This document shows positions 43,498 through 51,696 of a stretch of 64,000 nt of DNA, piece by piece. Source of the DNA: Sagittula sp. P11. Lineage in GTDB: Bacteria; Pseudomonadota; Alphaproteobacteria; Rhodobacterales; Rhodobacteraceae. The notes below the pieces were generated by a model. The model worked only from the letters and a program-made list of their open reading frames with translations. It was not told the DNA's origin and did not search any database. The position numbers were made by a program, and so were the translations under genes. Each line of letters opens with the position of its first letter. Position 1 is the stretch's first letter. The stretch spans positions 620,001 through 684,000 of the forward strand of contig NZ_CP021913.1 of NCBI RefSeq assembly GCF_002814095.1, given 5' to 3'.

Positions 43498-43498
43498 G

Positions 43499-45067
43499 AT
43501 GAAACACCTGATCGGTATCGACGTGGGCACAGGGTCGGCGCGGGCCGGGGTCTTTGACGAGACGGGCGTCCTGAAGGGATCCGCCGTGCAGGAGATCGCG
43601 ATCTGGAAAGGCGACGGCAACCGGGTCGAGCAGTCCTCCGTCGACATCTGGTCCGCCGTCTGCCAGGCCGTGCGCGGGGCGGTCGACGCCTCCGGTGTGG
43701 ACCCGGCCAGCGTGGCCGGCATCGGCTTCGATGCCACCTGTTCGCTGGTGATCCTCGGCCAAGGCGGCTTGCCGCTGCCGGTCAGCGAAGATCGCAACAT
43801 CATCGTCTGGATGGATCACCGCGCCACCGGACAGGCGGAGCGGATCAACGCGCTTGGCCATCCGGTGCTGGACTACGTGGGCGGCGTGATCTCGCCCGAG
43901 ATGGAGACGCCCAAGCTCCTCTGGTTGAAGGAGAACGCGCCCGACATCTACGACGTTGCTTGGCAGTTCATGGATCTCACCGACTTCCTGACGTGGAAGG
44001 CGTCGGGCGATCTGGCCCGGTCTGTCTGCACCGTCACCTGCAAGTGGACCTACCTCGCCCACGAGAACCGCTGGGACGCGAGTTATTTCGAGAAGGTCGG
44101 GCTGGGCGATCTGAGCCGCGACGACTTCTTCCGGATCGGCAGCCGGGTGGTGCCCGCCGGGACAGCGCTTGGCCATGGTTTGACCGCCGAGGCCGCCGAA
44201 GACATGGGCCTGCCGGAGGGCACACCGGTCGGCGCCGGGCTGATCGACGCGCATGCCGGGGGTCTGGGAACGGTCGGAACGGCGGGCGATCCGACGCGCG
44301 ACCTTGCCTACGTCTTCGGCACATCTTCCTGCACGATGACGACCACAGCCGAGCCTGCCTTCGTGCCGGGGGTCTGGGGGCCCTACCATTCGGCGATGGT
44401 CCCGGGCATGTGGCTGAACGAAGGCGGCCAATCGGCGGCGGGTGCTGCGGTGGACCAGCTGATCGACCATCACCCTTTCGCGCAGGTGGCCCACCGGCAG
44501 GCCAAGGCGGCAGGACAGTCCCTGCCCGCGTGGCTGGCGGATCGTGTGGGGGGCCGGGACGTGACCCAACTGGCCGCCGGGGTCCATGTTGTCCCCGAGG
44601 TTCTGGGCAACCGCGCGCCTCATGCCGACCCGCACCGGCGCGCCACCGTCATGGGGCTTGGCATGGATCGCGGGCCGGAGAGCCTGCTGGCGCTCTACCT
44701 CGCCACGCTGTGCGGACTGGGCTACGGGTTGCGCCAGATCATCGCTGCGCAGGCCGCCGCCGGTGCCGGGGTGGACCGCATCGCGGTGAGCGGCGGCGCG
44801 GGACGGCATCCGCTGGTCAGACAGATCCTCGCCGATACGACGGGCAAACCGGTGCTGGCGCCCGAGACAGACGAACCCGTGCTGCTGGGGGCCGCGATGC
44901 TGGGGGCACTGGCGTCCGGGTTGCGTAAAGATGCGGGCGACGCGATGCGCGCCATGTCGCGCGCCGGTGTCATCAACCATCCCGATGCGGAAGCAGTCCG
45001 GCGCCACGAAGGCAGATATGCCATCTTCGAGGCGCTTCAGGATGTGGCCGCACGGGCGAAGGCCTAG
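43499..45067 (+). CDS. FGGY carbohydrate kinase, D-ribulokinase-like
   Basis: A 522-residue FGGY kinase phosphorylating a sugar or polyol with ATP. It opens IGIDVGTGSARAGVFDETG and contains the segments GIGFDATCSLVIL, NIIVWMDHRATGQAERIN, YVGGVISPEMETPKLLWLKEN and DLTDFLTWKASG, which follow the human FGGY/yeast YDR109C D-ribulokinase group closely; GAGLIDAHAGGLGTVG holds the catalytic Asp. Expected product is D-ribulose 5-phosphate. The ATG has GAGAGG 9 bases upstream; a TTG 9 bases earlier is unlikely. It is convergent with the FAH-family gene, separated by a hairpin. Confidence 0.88.
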   Translation: MKHLIGIDVGTGSARAGVFDETGVLKGSAVQEIAIWKGDGNRVEQSSVDIWSAVCQAVRGAVDASGVDPASVAGIGFDATCSLVILGQGGLPLPVSEDRNIIVWMDHRATGQAERINALGHPVLDYVGGVISPEMETPKLLWLKENAPDIYDVAWQFMDLTDFLTWKASGDLARSVCTVTCKWTYLAHENRWDASYFEKVGLGDLSRDDFFRIGSRVVPAGTALGHGLTAEAAEDMGLPEGTPVGAGLIDAHAGGLGTVGTAGDPTRDLAYVFGTSSCTMTTTAEPAFVPGVWGPYHSAMVPGMWLNEGGQSAAGAAVDQLIDHHPFAQVAHRQAKAAGQSLPAWLADRVGGRDVTQLAAGVHVVPEVLGNRAPHADPHRRATVMGLGMDRGPESLLALYLATLCGLGYGLRQIIAAQAAAGAGVDRIAVSGGAGRHPLVRQILADTTGKPVLAPETDEPVLLGAAMLGALASGLRKDAGDAMRAMSRAGVINHPDAEAVRRHEGRYAIFEALQDVAARAKA

Positions 45068-45079
45068 ACACCTTGCGCC

Positions 45080-45104
45080 GGGGCGGCCGACAGACAGCCG
45101 CCCC
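45080..45104. terminator. Hairpin between convergent genes
   Basis: GGGGCGGC (45080-45087) and GCCGCCCC (45097-45104) with a 9-base loop, in the 50-base gap between the kinase and the FAH-family gene. No T-run on either side; it may serve both directions. Confidence 0.5.
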
Positions 45105-45117
45105 AAAGTGCGTCGGA

Positions 45118-45975
45118 TCAGCTTGCGGCCAGGACCCTGCTTCTCTGCTCCCCCAGCCCCGCGATGCCAAGCGAAACGGTCTCTCCGCCCTTCAAGTAAC
45201 GCGGCGGGGTCTTTCCCATGCCGACGCCCGGGGGCGTGCCGGTGGAGATCACGTCGCCGGGCTGCAGGCTCATGAACCGACTGCAATAGGCGACCAGATG
45301 GGGAACCTTGAAGATCAGCGTGGCGGTGCTGCCCGACTGCATCCGTTCGCCGTCGACGTCGAGCCACATGTCGAGCGCGTCGACATCGCTCACCTCGTCG
45401 GGCGTAACGAGCCACGGGCCGGTCGGTCCGAACGTGTCGCAGCCCTTGCCCTTGTCCCAAGACCCCGCGCGATGCAGCTGGAAGTCACGCTCTGACACGT
45501 CGTTGATGACGCAGAACCCGGCGACATGGTCCATCGCGTCGGCCTCCTCGATGTAGACGCCGGGCGCGCCGATCACCACGCCAAGCTCGACCTCCCAGTC
45601 GGTCTTTTCCGAGCCGCGCGGAACCTGGATCGGGTCGTTCGGCCCGCAGATGGCAGAGGTCCACTTGTTGAAGATGATCGGCTCTTCCGGGATGGGCATG
45701 CCGGATTCGGCGGCGTGATCGGCGTAGTTGAGGCCGATGCAGATGAACTTGCCGATGCCCCCGACACAAGGACCGAGGCGCAGGTCGTCCTGCGGCGTGC
45801 CCTCGACCCGCGGCAGGCTGGACGGATCGAGATTGCGCAGCGCGGCAAGGCCTTCGGGGCGCAGCACGTCGCCGGAGATGTCCGCCACCACGCCGGAGAG
45901 GTCGCGCACATGGCCCTCGCTGTCCAGAAGCCCGGGTTTCTCGGCCCCGGGCGGGCCGTAGCGCAGAAGTTTCAT
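45118..45975 (-). CDS. Fumarylacetoacetate hydrolase family protein
   Basis: A 285-residue FAH-fold enzyme. Conserved blocks: KFICIGLNYADHAAESGMP, PIIFNKWTSAICGPND and DWEVELGVVIG (two metal-ligand Glu), then GDVISTGTPPGVGMG. The closest functional types I know are 2,4-diketo-3-deoxy-L-fuconate/rhamnonate hydrolases and ureidoglycolate lyase-like proteins. It splits a C-C bond of a diketo acid with Mg2+. It follows the ABC ATPase on the minus strand (73-bp gap) and is probably last in that operon. Confidence 0.87.
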   Translation of the reverse strand: MKLLRYGPPGAEKPGLLDSEGHVRDLSGVVADISGDVLRPEGLAALRNLDPSSLPRVEGTPQDDLRLGPCVGGIGKFICIGLNYADHAAESGMPIPEEPIIFNKWTSAICGPNDPIQVPRGSEKTDWEVELGVVIGAPGVYIEEADAMDHVAGFCVINDVSERDFQLHRAGSWDKGKGCDTFGPTGPWLVTPDEVSDVDALDMWLDVDGERMQSGSTATLIFKVPHLVAYCSRFMSLQPGDVISTGTPPGVGMGKTPPRYLKGGETVSLGIAGLGEQRSRVLAAS

Positions 45976-46048
45976 GTCTGGTCCTTTCCTTGATGTCCGG
46001 CGAGGGCACAGCCCGGGTTGCGGACCTGCCGAGGCCGGAGCGTGCGGT

Positions 46049-47551
46049 TCACGCCACCTCCTGGCCAATGCCCGAAATCGCCTGGATCAGGCTGTCCTCG
46101 GTCACTTCCTCGGAGGTGAAGGTCCGCATGATGCGGCCCGAGTACATGGCGACGATCCGGTCGGAGACGTGCAAGACCTCCGGCATTTCCGAGCTGATGA
46201 CCATGACAGCATAGCCCTGCGCTGCCAGTTCGCGCAGCAGCTTGTGGATCTCCGACTTGGAGCCGACGTCGATGCCGCGCGTGGGTTCGTCCACGATCAG
46301 CACTTCGGGGTGCATGGAGAGCCACTTGCCGATGACGATCTTCTGCTGGTTGCCGCCCGACAGGTTGCCGACCTTCTGTTTCCAGCCGGGCGTGCGGATG
46401 TCGAGCCGGTCGCGGTACTGGTCGAAGATCGCCACCTCGGCCCCTTCGGCCATGAACGGCCCGGTCTTCAGGTCGTCGACCTGCGGCAGGGTCATGTTGT
46501 CCCGGCAGTTCATGCCAAGCACCAGCCCCTGCCCCTTGCGGTCCTCGGGGACTAGGGAGATGCCCTTTGAGATGGCGTCCGTCGGGCTGTGTATGCTGAC
46601 CTCCTTGCCCGCCAGCCGGATCTGCCCGGCAGAGGGGGTTCGCAGGCCGAAGAGAGTTTCCGCGATCTCGGTCCGCCCGGCGCCGACCAGGCCGTAGAAG
46701 CCCACGACCTCGCCGCGCCGGATCTCGAAGGAGACGTCCTTGTAGAGCTTGCCGCAGGACAGGCCCCGCACCTCCAGCGCAACCTCTCCCAGTTCGTGGT
46801 GCGCGGCGTTGCGGCTGAGGTCGAGCTTGCGGCCGATCATCATCTGCGTCACCGCCTCCTCCGTGGTCTCGGCGGTGTTCACCGTGCCCTGGTACTGGCC
46901 GTCGCGCAGGATAGAGATGCGGTCGGTGATGCGGAAGATCTCTTCCATGCGGTGGGAGATGTAGATGACCCCCACCCCGTCACGCTTCAGGTCGGCGATC
47001 ACGTCGAACAGGACGACCTTCTCCGCATCGGTCAGAGAGGCGGTGGGCTCGTCGAAGATCACCGCCTTGGCGTCCACGGTCAGGGCGCGGGCGATCTCCA
47101 CCATCTGCTGGTTGGCGATCGACAGGTCGCCAACCCGGGTGCGCGCGTCGAAGCCCACGTTCAGCTTGCCGAGGATCGCGTCGGTCTTCTTCGTGAGCGT
47201 CGCCCAGTCGACCCGGCCGAAGCTCTTTCGCGGCAGTTCTCCGAGGTAGATGTTCTCGGCCACGCTCAGTTCCTCGGCGAGGCTGAGCTCCTGGTGGATG
47301 AAGACGATGCCCTTGGCCTTCGCCTCAAGCGGGCCGGCCATGACGACCTTTTGGTCGCCCATGTAGATCGCGCCTTCGGTGGGCTGGTGGATGCCGCCGA
47401 GCACTTTCATCAGGGTCGACTTGCCGGCCCCGTTCTCGCCCATGAGGGCGTGAACTTCGCCGGGCATGACGGAGAGCGACACCCCGTCCAGCGCCCGGAC
47501 GCCGGGGAAGGTCTTGACGATGTCTTCGAGACGCAGAACCGGTTGTGTCAT
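46049..47551 (-). CDS. Sugar ABC transporter ATP-binding protein (RbsA-type, double cassette)
   Basis: A 500-residue double ATPase for a CUT2 sugar importer. The first cassette has Walker A GENGAGKSTLMKVLGG, signature LSIANQQMVEIARAL and Walker B VIFDEPTASL. The second has the degenerate P-loop GLVGAGRTEIAETLFG, signature LSGGNQQKIVIGKWL and LIVDEPTRGIDVG, as usual for RbsA/MglA. It overlaps the first permease by 4 bp (ATGA). Confidence 0.94.
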   Translation of the reverse strand: MTQPVLRLEDIVKTFPGVRALDGVSLSVMPGEVHALMGENGAGKSTLMKVLGGIHQPTEGAIYMGDQKVVMAGPLEAKAKGIVFIHQELSLAEELSVAENIYLGELPRKSFGRVDWATLTKKTDAILGKLNVGFDARTRVGDLSIANQQMVEIARALTVDAKAVIFDEPTASLTDAEKVVLFDVIADLKRDGVGVIYISHRMEEIFRITDRISILRDGQYQGTVNTAETTEEAVTQMMIGRKLDLSRNAAHHELGEVALEVRGLSCGKLYKDVSFEIRRGEVVGFYGLVGAGRTEIAETLFGLRTPSAGQIRLAGKEVSIHSPTDAISKGISLVPEDRKGQGLVLGMNCRDNMTLPQVDDLKTGPFMAEGAEVAIFDQYRDRLDIRTPGWKQKVGNLSGGNQQKIVIGKWLSMHPEVLIVDEPTRGIDVGSKSEIHKLLRELAAQGYAVMVISSEMPEVLHVSDRIVAMYSGRIMRTFTSEEVTEDSLIQAISGIGQEVA

Positions 47552-48549
47552 ACCCTCAGCTCCTCTTTGCCCTTGATGTTCAACTGCCGGTCGAGGAACA
47601 GAACCGCGATCAGGATCAGACCGATCACAAGGTTTACCGTTGAAGTATCTGCCCCGATGTGGCCCAGCCCCTTGCGCAGAAGCTGGATCGCGATGACCCC
47701 GCCGAAGGTGCCGATGACGTTGCCTGCCCCGCCGGTGATCTTGGTGCCGCCCAGCACGACCGCTGTGATGACCCAGAGCTCGTAGAGCTGCCCGTCGTTG
47801 GGGTTCACCGACCCGCTTTCCGAGTAGAAGACCACCGCCGACAGTGCGGCGAGGAAGCCGATGATGGCGAAGTTGATCATCATGTGCGGGCCGACGCGGA
47901 TGCCCGCATTCACCGCCGCCTCGCGGTTGTCGCCGATGGCATAGGCGTTGCGGCCATGCACCGTGCGGGCCATGAGGAACCACATCACGAGCGTGACGCC
48001 CAGCAGGAACCATGTGGCGGTCGCCAGCCCGAGGAACTCTGCCTCGGCGAAGTCCACCAGCGTCCAGTTGAGGTGGCTTGTCGGGTTCTCGCCGTTGAAC
48101 ATGAAGACGATGCCGCGGTAGCCCAGCATGGACCCAAGCGTGACGATGAAGGCGTCGACGCCGGTCTTCCATACGATCAGACCGTTCAGCGCGCCCAGCA
48201 GCGTACCGACCGTCAGGGCCAGCAGCCACGCCACCGGGATCACCCAGTCGCCGAGGCCCGCGAAGATCGGCCAGGTCATGGAGTCGAGCAGGATGATCGC
48301 CGCGATGGCGAAAGTGGCGCCGACCGACAGGTCGATGTTGCCGTTCACCATGACGATGGTCATGCCCATGGCGATGATGCCGATGGGCGCCGACTGCTTG
48401 AACAGCAGCAGCATGTTCTCGAGGTCCATGAACGCCTTGTCGGAGACCGAGAGGTATTCGCCCGCGATGCTGAAGAACAGCAGTTCCAGCAGGATGAAGC
48501 CCCAGATCGCGCCGCCCTTGAGCGCTGCGGAGAAATTGACCTTTTGCAT
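47548..48549 (-). CDS. Sugar ABC transporter permease (second)
   Basis: A 333-residue RbsC-type permease with about 8-10 membrane segments; it includes IIAMGMTIVMVNGNIDLSVGATFA, the conserved EAA-like CUT2 motif region, RTVHGRNAYAIGDNREAAVNAGIRV and AVVLGGTKITGGAGNVIGTFGG. It differs from the other permease, so the two probably form a heterodimer in the membrane. It overlaps the ATPase by 4 bp and follows the first permease after 13 bases. Confidence 0.92.
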   Translation of the reverse strand: MQKVNFSAALKGGAIWGFILLELLFFSIAGEYLSVSDKAFMDLENMLLLFKQSAPIGIIAMGMTIVMVNGNIDLSVGATFAIAAIILLDSMTWPIFAGLGDWVIPVAWLLALTVGTLLGALNGLIVWKTGVDAFIVTLGSMLGYRGIVFMFNGENPTSHLNWTLVDFAEAEFLGLATATWFLLGVTLVMWFLMARTVHGRNAYAIGDNREAAVNAGIRVGPHMMINFAIIGFLAALSAVVFYSESGSVNPNDGQLYELWVITAVVLGGTKITGGAGNVIGTFGGVIAIQLLRKGLGHIGADTSTVNLVIGLILIAVLFLDRQLNIKGKEELRV

Positions 48550-48562
48550 TGCCGTGCCTCCC

Positions 48563-49537
48563 TTACGCGATCATGGACCAGAGCTTGCCGCGCTTGGCCG
48601 CAATATCCAGCCAGACCGCGAGAATAATGATGATCCAGGTGACGACGAACTGGACGTAGAACTGCAAGCCCACGAGCAGCAGCCCGTTCTGGATGAAGCC
48701 GAGGATCAGCACCCCGATCACGGTCTTGAAGATCGTTCCCGACCCGCCCAGCAACGACGCCCCGCCAAGGATCACCGCGGCCAGCACCTCGAGTTCCAGC
48801 CCCTGCCCCACGGTGTTCTGCGACCCGAGCGAGCGGCTGGCCTGGATCAGGCCGGCGGTCGCAACACAGCCCGCCGAGATCAGGTAGCAGGTGAAGACGG
48901 TGCGCGCCCTGCGGATGCCCGAGAAGGTCGCCGCCGTGCCGTTGCCGCCCACCGCGTAGACCTTGCGCCCGAAGGGCGTCCTCGCCAGCGCCAGCCCGAG
49001 GAACGCGGCCAGTGCCAAGAAGATCAGGATCGGGACGGGAATGCCAAGCGCCGTGCCCTGCCCGAAGACGGAGAACCATGTGCCCTCCTTGTCCGCGATG
49101 TCCATGTTCTGGCCGCCGGAATAGGTCAGCGTCAGACCGTGGATCGCAGACAGCATCCCCAGCGTCACGATCAGCGAGTTGAGCCTGAGATAGCCGACCA
49201 GGAACCCGATGAAGGCGCCGAGGCATAGGGTCATGGCGAACATCAGCGGAATGGCCAGCGCGGGGCCGACCTTGTCGTGCAGGTCGAGCACCACGATGGT
49301 CGAGAAGGACATCATCGATCCGACCGACAGGTCGAGGTTGCCGCTGATGACGACAAACGTCACGCCAAGCGCCATCACGCCCAGGATCGCGGACGACCGC
49401 ACGACGCTGAAGACGTTGTCGACGGAAATGAACTTCGGATTGGCGATGGTGAAGGCGATCATGAACAGCGCGAAGGCGATCAGGATACCCTGTTTCGCCA
49501 GAACGCTGCCGATCTCCCTTTTGTCGAAAACTGCCAT
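48563..49537 (-). CDS. Sugar ABC transporter permease (first)
   Basis: A 324-residue RbsC-type permease. The family core is clear: GVMALGVTFVVISGNLDLSVGSMMS, RTPFGRKVYAVGGNGTAATFSGI and AAVILGGASLLGGSGTIFKTVIGVL. A pair of permease genes occurs in Lsr- and Ytf-type systems. The upstream gene is an SDR dehydrogenase, so a catabolic enzyme is embedded inside the transporter operon. Confidence 0.92.
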   Translation of the reverse strand: MAVFDKREIGSVLAKQGILIAFALFMIAFTIANPKFISVDNVFSVVRSSAILGVMALGVTFVVISGNLDLSVGSMMSFSTIVVLDLHDKVGPALAIPLMFAMTLCLGAFIGFLVGYLRLNSLIVTLGMLSAIHGLTLTYSGGQNMDIADKEGTWFSVFGQGTALGIPVPILIFLALAAFLGLALARTPFGRKVYAVGGNGTAATFSGIRRARTVFTCYLISAGCVATAGLIQASRSLGSQNTVGQGLELEVLAAVILGGASLLGGSGTIFKTVIGVLILGFIQNGLLLVGLQFYVQFVVTWIIIILAVWLDIAAKRGKLWSMIA

Positions 49538-49598
49538 GATCCCCTCCCTGAAATCGCAGGCCTGCGTATGGTATCGAACGTGTGGTCGGTGGGCGATG

Positions 49599-50405
49599 TC
49601 AGACCAGCGTCATCCCCCCGTCGATCATCACGATCTGCCCGGTCATGTAGTCGCTCTCTCGCGACGCGAGGAAGGTGGTCGTTCCCGTGATGTCGGGCGG
49701 CGTGGCAACACGGCCCTTGAGTATCGAGGAGGAGAACTCCTCCATCGCCTGACCGGGCCGGGCAGAGGCGCCGATCTCCATAAGGTCGCGGTCGACCTGT
49801 TCCCACATCTCGGTCTTCACGACACCGGGCGCGAAGCCGGTCACGGTAATCCCGTGCCTGGCAAGGTCGCGAGCGCCGGATTGCGTCAGCGACACCACAG
49901 CGAACTTCGACGCGCAGTAGGGTGCCACATTGTCGAAGCCTTGACGGCTCGCGACAGAGGCGGTGTTGACGATCTTGCCCGCCATGCCATCGGGTCCCCG
50001 GCCCTGCGCCATCATCTGACGGGCCGCCTCCTGCATGCCGATCATGCAGCCCAGACCGTTCACGCCCATGATGAAATTCCAGTTGGCTTCGTCCACGTCC
50101 ATGAAGTTCATCGGCTTGTTGACGCCCGCGTTGTTGAACTTCACGTCGAGCCGTCCGAAGGTCTCGACGGTGTGGTCGATCATCGCGCGAACGGCGGTGC
50201 GGTCCGTCACGTCCACCCGGGCCGAGGTCACGTTCTGCGCGTCGAAGCGTGCGCTGTTCTGTTCGGCGACCGCGGCGACACCGTCACCGTCGATGTCGGC
50301 AAAACAGACCTTCGCGCCCTCTTCCAGCAGCGCCTCGCCGATTGCGCGGCCGATGCCGCGCGCCGCGCCCGTCACGATGCAGGCGCGCCCCGTCACACGT
50401 CCCAT
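49599..50405 (-). CDS. SDR dehydrogenase, polyol-dehydrogenase-like (first paralogue)
   Basis: A 268-residue short-chain dehydrogenase. The NAD site is IVTGAARGIGRAIGEAL, the NAG motif is KFNNAGVNKP, and the catalytic residues lie in NTASVASRQ and PYCASKFAVV (YxxxK). The segment FAPGVVKTEMWEQVDRDL matches the GVV..W loop of sorbitol/polyol dehydrogenases. It is close to the SDR at 53545. I start it at MGRVTGRA with GAGGAAA upstream. It lies between the binding-protein and permease genes, so it is likely the first step on the imported polyol. Confidence 0.9.
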   Translation of the reverse strand: MGRVTGRACIVTGAARGIGRAIGEALLEEGAKVCFADIDGDGVAAVAEQNSARFDAQNVTSARVDVTDRTAVRAMIDHTVETFGRLDVKFNNAGVNKPMNFMDVDEANWNFIMGVNGLGCMIGMQEAARQMMAQGRGPDGMAGKIVNTASVASRQGFDNVAPYCASKFAVVSLTQSGARDLARHGITVTGFAPGVVKTEMWEQVDRDLMEIGASARPGQAMEEFSSSILKGRVATPPDITGTTTFLASRESDYMTGQIVMIDGGMTLV

Positions 50406-50496
50406 GGCGTGTTTCCTCACATGTCTTGGGTTTGGTCCAACCGACAATGCGGGGCACGCAGGTATTTGCGCGCGCCCCGCACCGCGGGAGGATCGA

Positions 50497-51459
50497 TCAG
50501 AACACCGGCTTGGAGAACTCTTCCATGTTGTCCTGGGTGATCTTCGGCGTGTCGAAGTAGTTCAGGAACGGCACCTCTTCACCGCTCAGCACGTCGACCG
50601 CGGTCTGCAGCGCGGCCTTCGCGTCGTCGACCGGCGACTGGTAGATCGAACCCCAGTAGTCGCCCGCTGCCATGGCCTCGTAGCCCACGGCGAAGTTGGT
50701 CGCGCCGACAAAGATGATGCCGTCGCGGCCCGCGGCCTTGGCGGCGTTCAGCGCGCCCACACCCATGTTGTCGTCGCCGGCATAGACGCCGTCGATGTCA
50801 TCGTACTTCACGAGGAAGGCTTCCATGACCTGCTGCGACTTCTCGCGGTTCCAGTCGCCCGGCTGGGTGTCGACGACGGTCACGTTCGGGCAGACCTCCG
50901 GCAGGCGGTCCTCAAAGCCCTTGGCGCGCTCGATGGCGGTGGTGTAGCCCGGCTGGCCGGTGATGTGGACGACCTGCGCCTCGTCCTCGATGCCCATTTC
51001 CTTGAACTTGTCGCACATGATCTCGGCCGAGCGGGCGCCCTGCGTGATGTTGTCCGGACCAGAGAAGGACTTCACGAAATCGAAGCCCTGCTCGGCGATG
51101 TTCGAATTGGTCACGATGACCGGTATGCCGGCCTGGTGCGCCTTGCGAACAGCGGGGATCACCGCTTCGCCGTTGGTCGGCCAGATGATGATGGCGTCCA
51201 CATCCTGCTGGATGAGGTCTTCCATCTGCGCGATCTGGCGGGCCACGTCGCCGCCCGCGTCGAGCACGATGGTCTCGACCATGTCGTTGGCCTCTGCCGC
51301 CTCGATGAAGGCCTTCTCGTAGGTGGTCTGGTAGCTGTCGACGCCCACGTTGTTCTGCGTGATGCCGATCTTCATCGCGCCGCCGTGGCTTTCGGCAAAG
51401 GCGGCCCCGCCGAACGTGACCGCTGCGGTGGTGACCGCAAGAATCGTCCTGATCTTCAT
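50497..51459 (-). CDS. Sugar ABC transporter periplasmic binding protein (RbsB-like)
   Basis: A 320-residue CUT2-type binding protein with signal peptide MKIRTILAVTTAAVTFGGAAFA. It contains KIGITQNNVGVDSYQTTYEKAF, QMEDLIQQDVDAIIIWPTNGEA and DIDGVYAGDDNMGVGALNAAKAAG, the family hinge and ligand-contact regions. First gene of the leftward operon and divergent from the fusion regulator. SD AGGAATAAC precedes the ATG (GGGAGGAATAAC). The ligand is a sugar or sugar alcohol, most likely a pentitol or hexitol by context. Confidence 0.93.
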   Translation of the reverse strand: MKIRTILAVTTAAVTFGGAAFAESHGGAMKIGITQNNVGVDSYQTTYEKAFIEAAEANDMVETIVLDAGGDVARQIAQMEDLIQQDVDAIIIWPTNGEAVIPAVRKAHQAGIPVIVTNSNIAEQGFDFVKSFSGPDNITQGARSAEIMCDKFKEMGIEDEAQVVHITGQPGYTTAIERAKGFEDRLPEVCPNVTVVDTQPGDWNREKSQQVMEAFLVKYDDIDGVYAGDDNMGVGALNAAKAAGRDGIIFVGATNFAVGYEAMAAGDYWGSIYQSPVDDAKAALQTAVDVLSGEEVPFLNYFDTPKITQDNMEEFSKPVF

Positions 51460-51607
51460 GTTATTCCTCCCATGGAATTGACTGAGCGGGTGCCGCACCT
51501 CTTGCGACCATCCCCGGGGCTCCTCCCGGGCCCCCTGAACCATCCGGCCTGGCCGAATGAACGTGACTCAGCGTGCCCGGTTTTGACGCAGAGGCATCCA
51601 TCAAAAA

Positions 51608-51641
51608 TATCCGAAATGAGATATGATTTATCCAGAATGGA
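51608..51641. promoter_or_regulatory. Tandem operator-like repeats TATCCnnAATGrr
   Basis: TATCCGAAATGAG (51608-51620) and TATCCAGAATGGA (51629-51641) are direct repeats exactly 21 bases apart (two helical turns) in the AT-rich part of the divergent region between the binding protein and the HTH-SBP regulator. A further CATCC-N5-GGATG dyad lies at 51713-51727, inside the start of the regulator gene. The repeats fit an autoregulatory operator; the assignment is inference. Confidence 0.45.
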
Positions 51642-51696
51642 CAGATTCTCGATACGCACCGGGGATCACATTGGACATCCTGCAAGGAGACCCGCG

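Larger units (their letters stand above)
43130..43498. other. 369-base region before the FGGY kinase
   Basis: No gene longer than 60 codons. It contains a 16-bp palindrome (43192-43207) and a very strong SD followed by a 58-codon open frame (43321-43497), both listed separately. No clear terminator for the ABC operon was found here. Confidence 0.45.

Noticed and set aside
50035-51696. Upstream extension of the open frame of the HTH-SBP regulator through the minus-strand binding-protein and SDR genes.
   Set aside because: It runs opposite to real genes and has no SD; the GTG at 51697 with AAGGAGA is the natural start.
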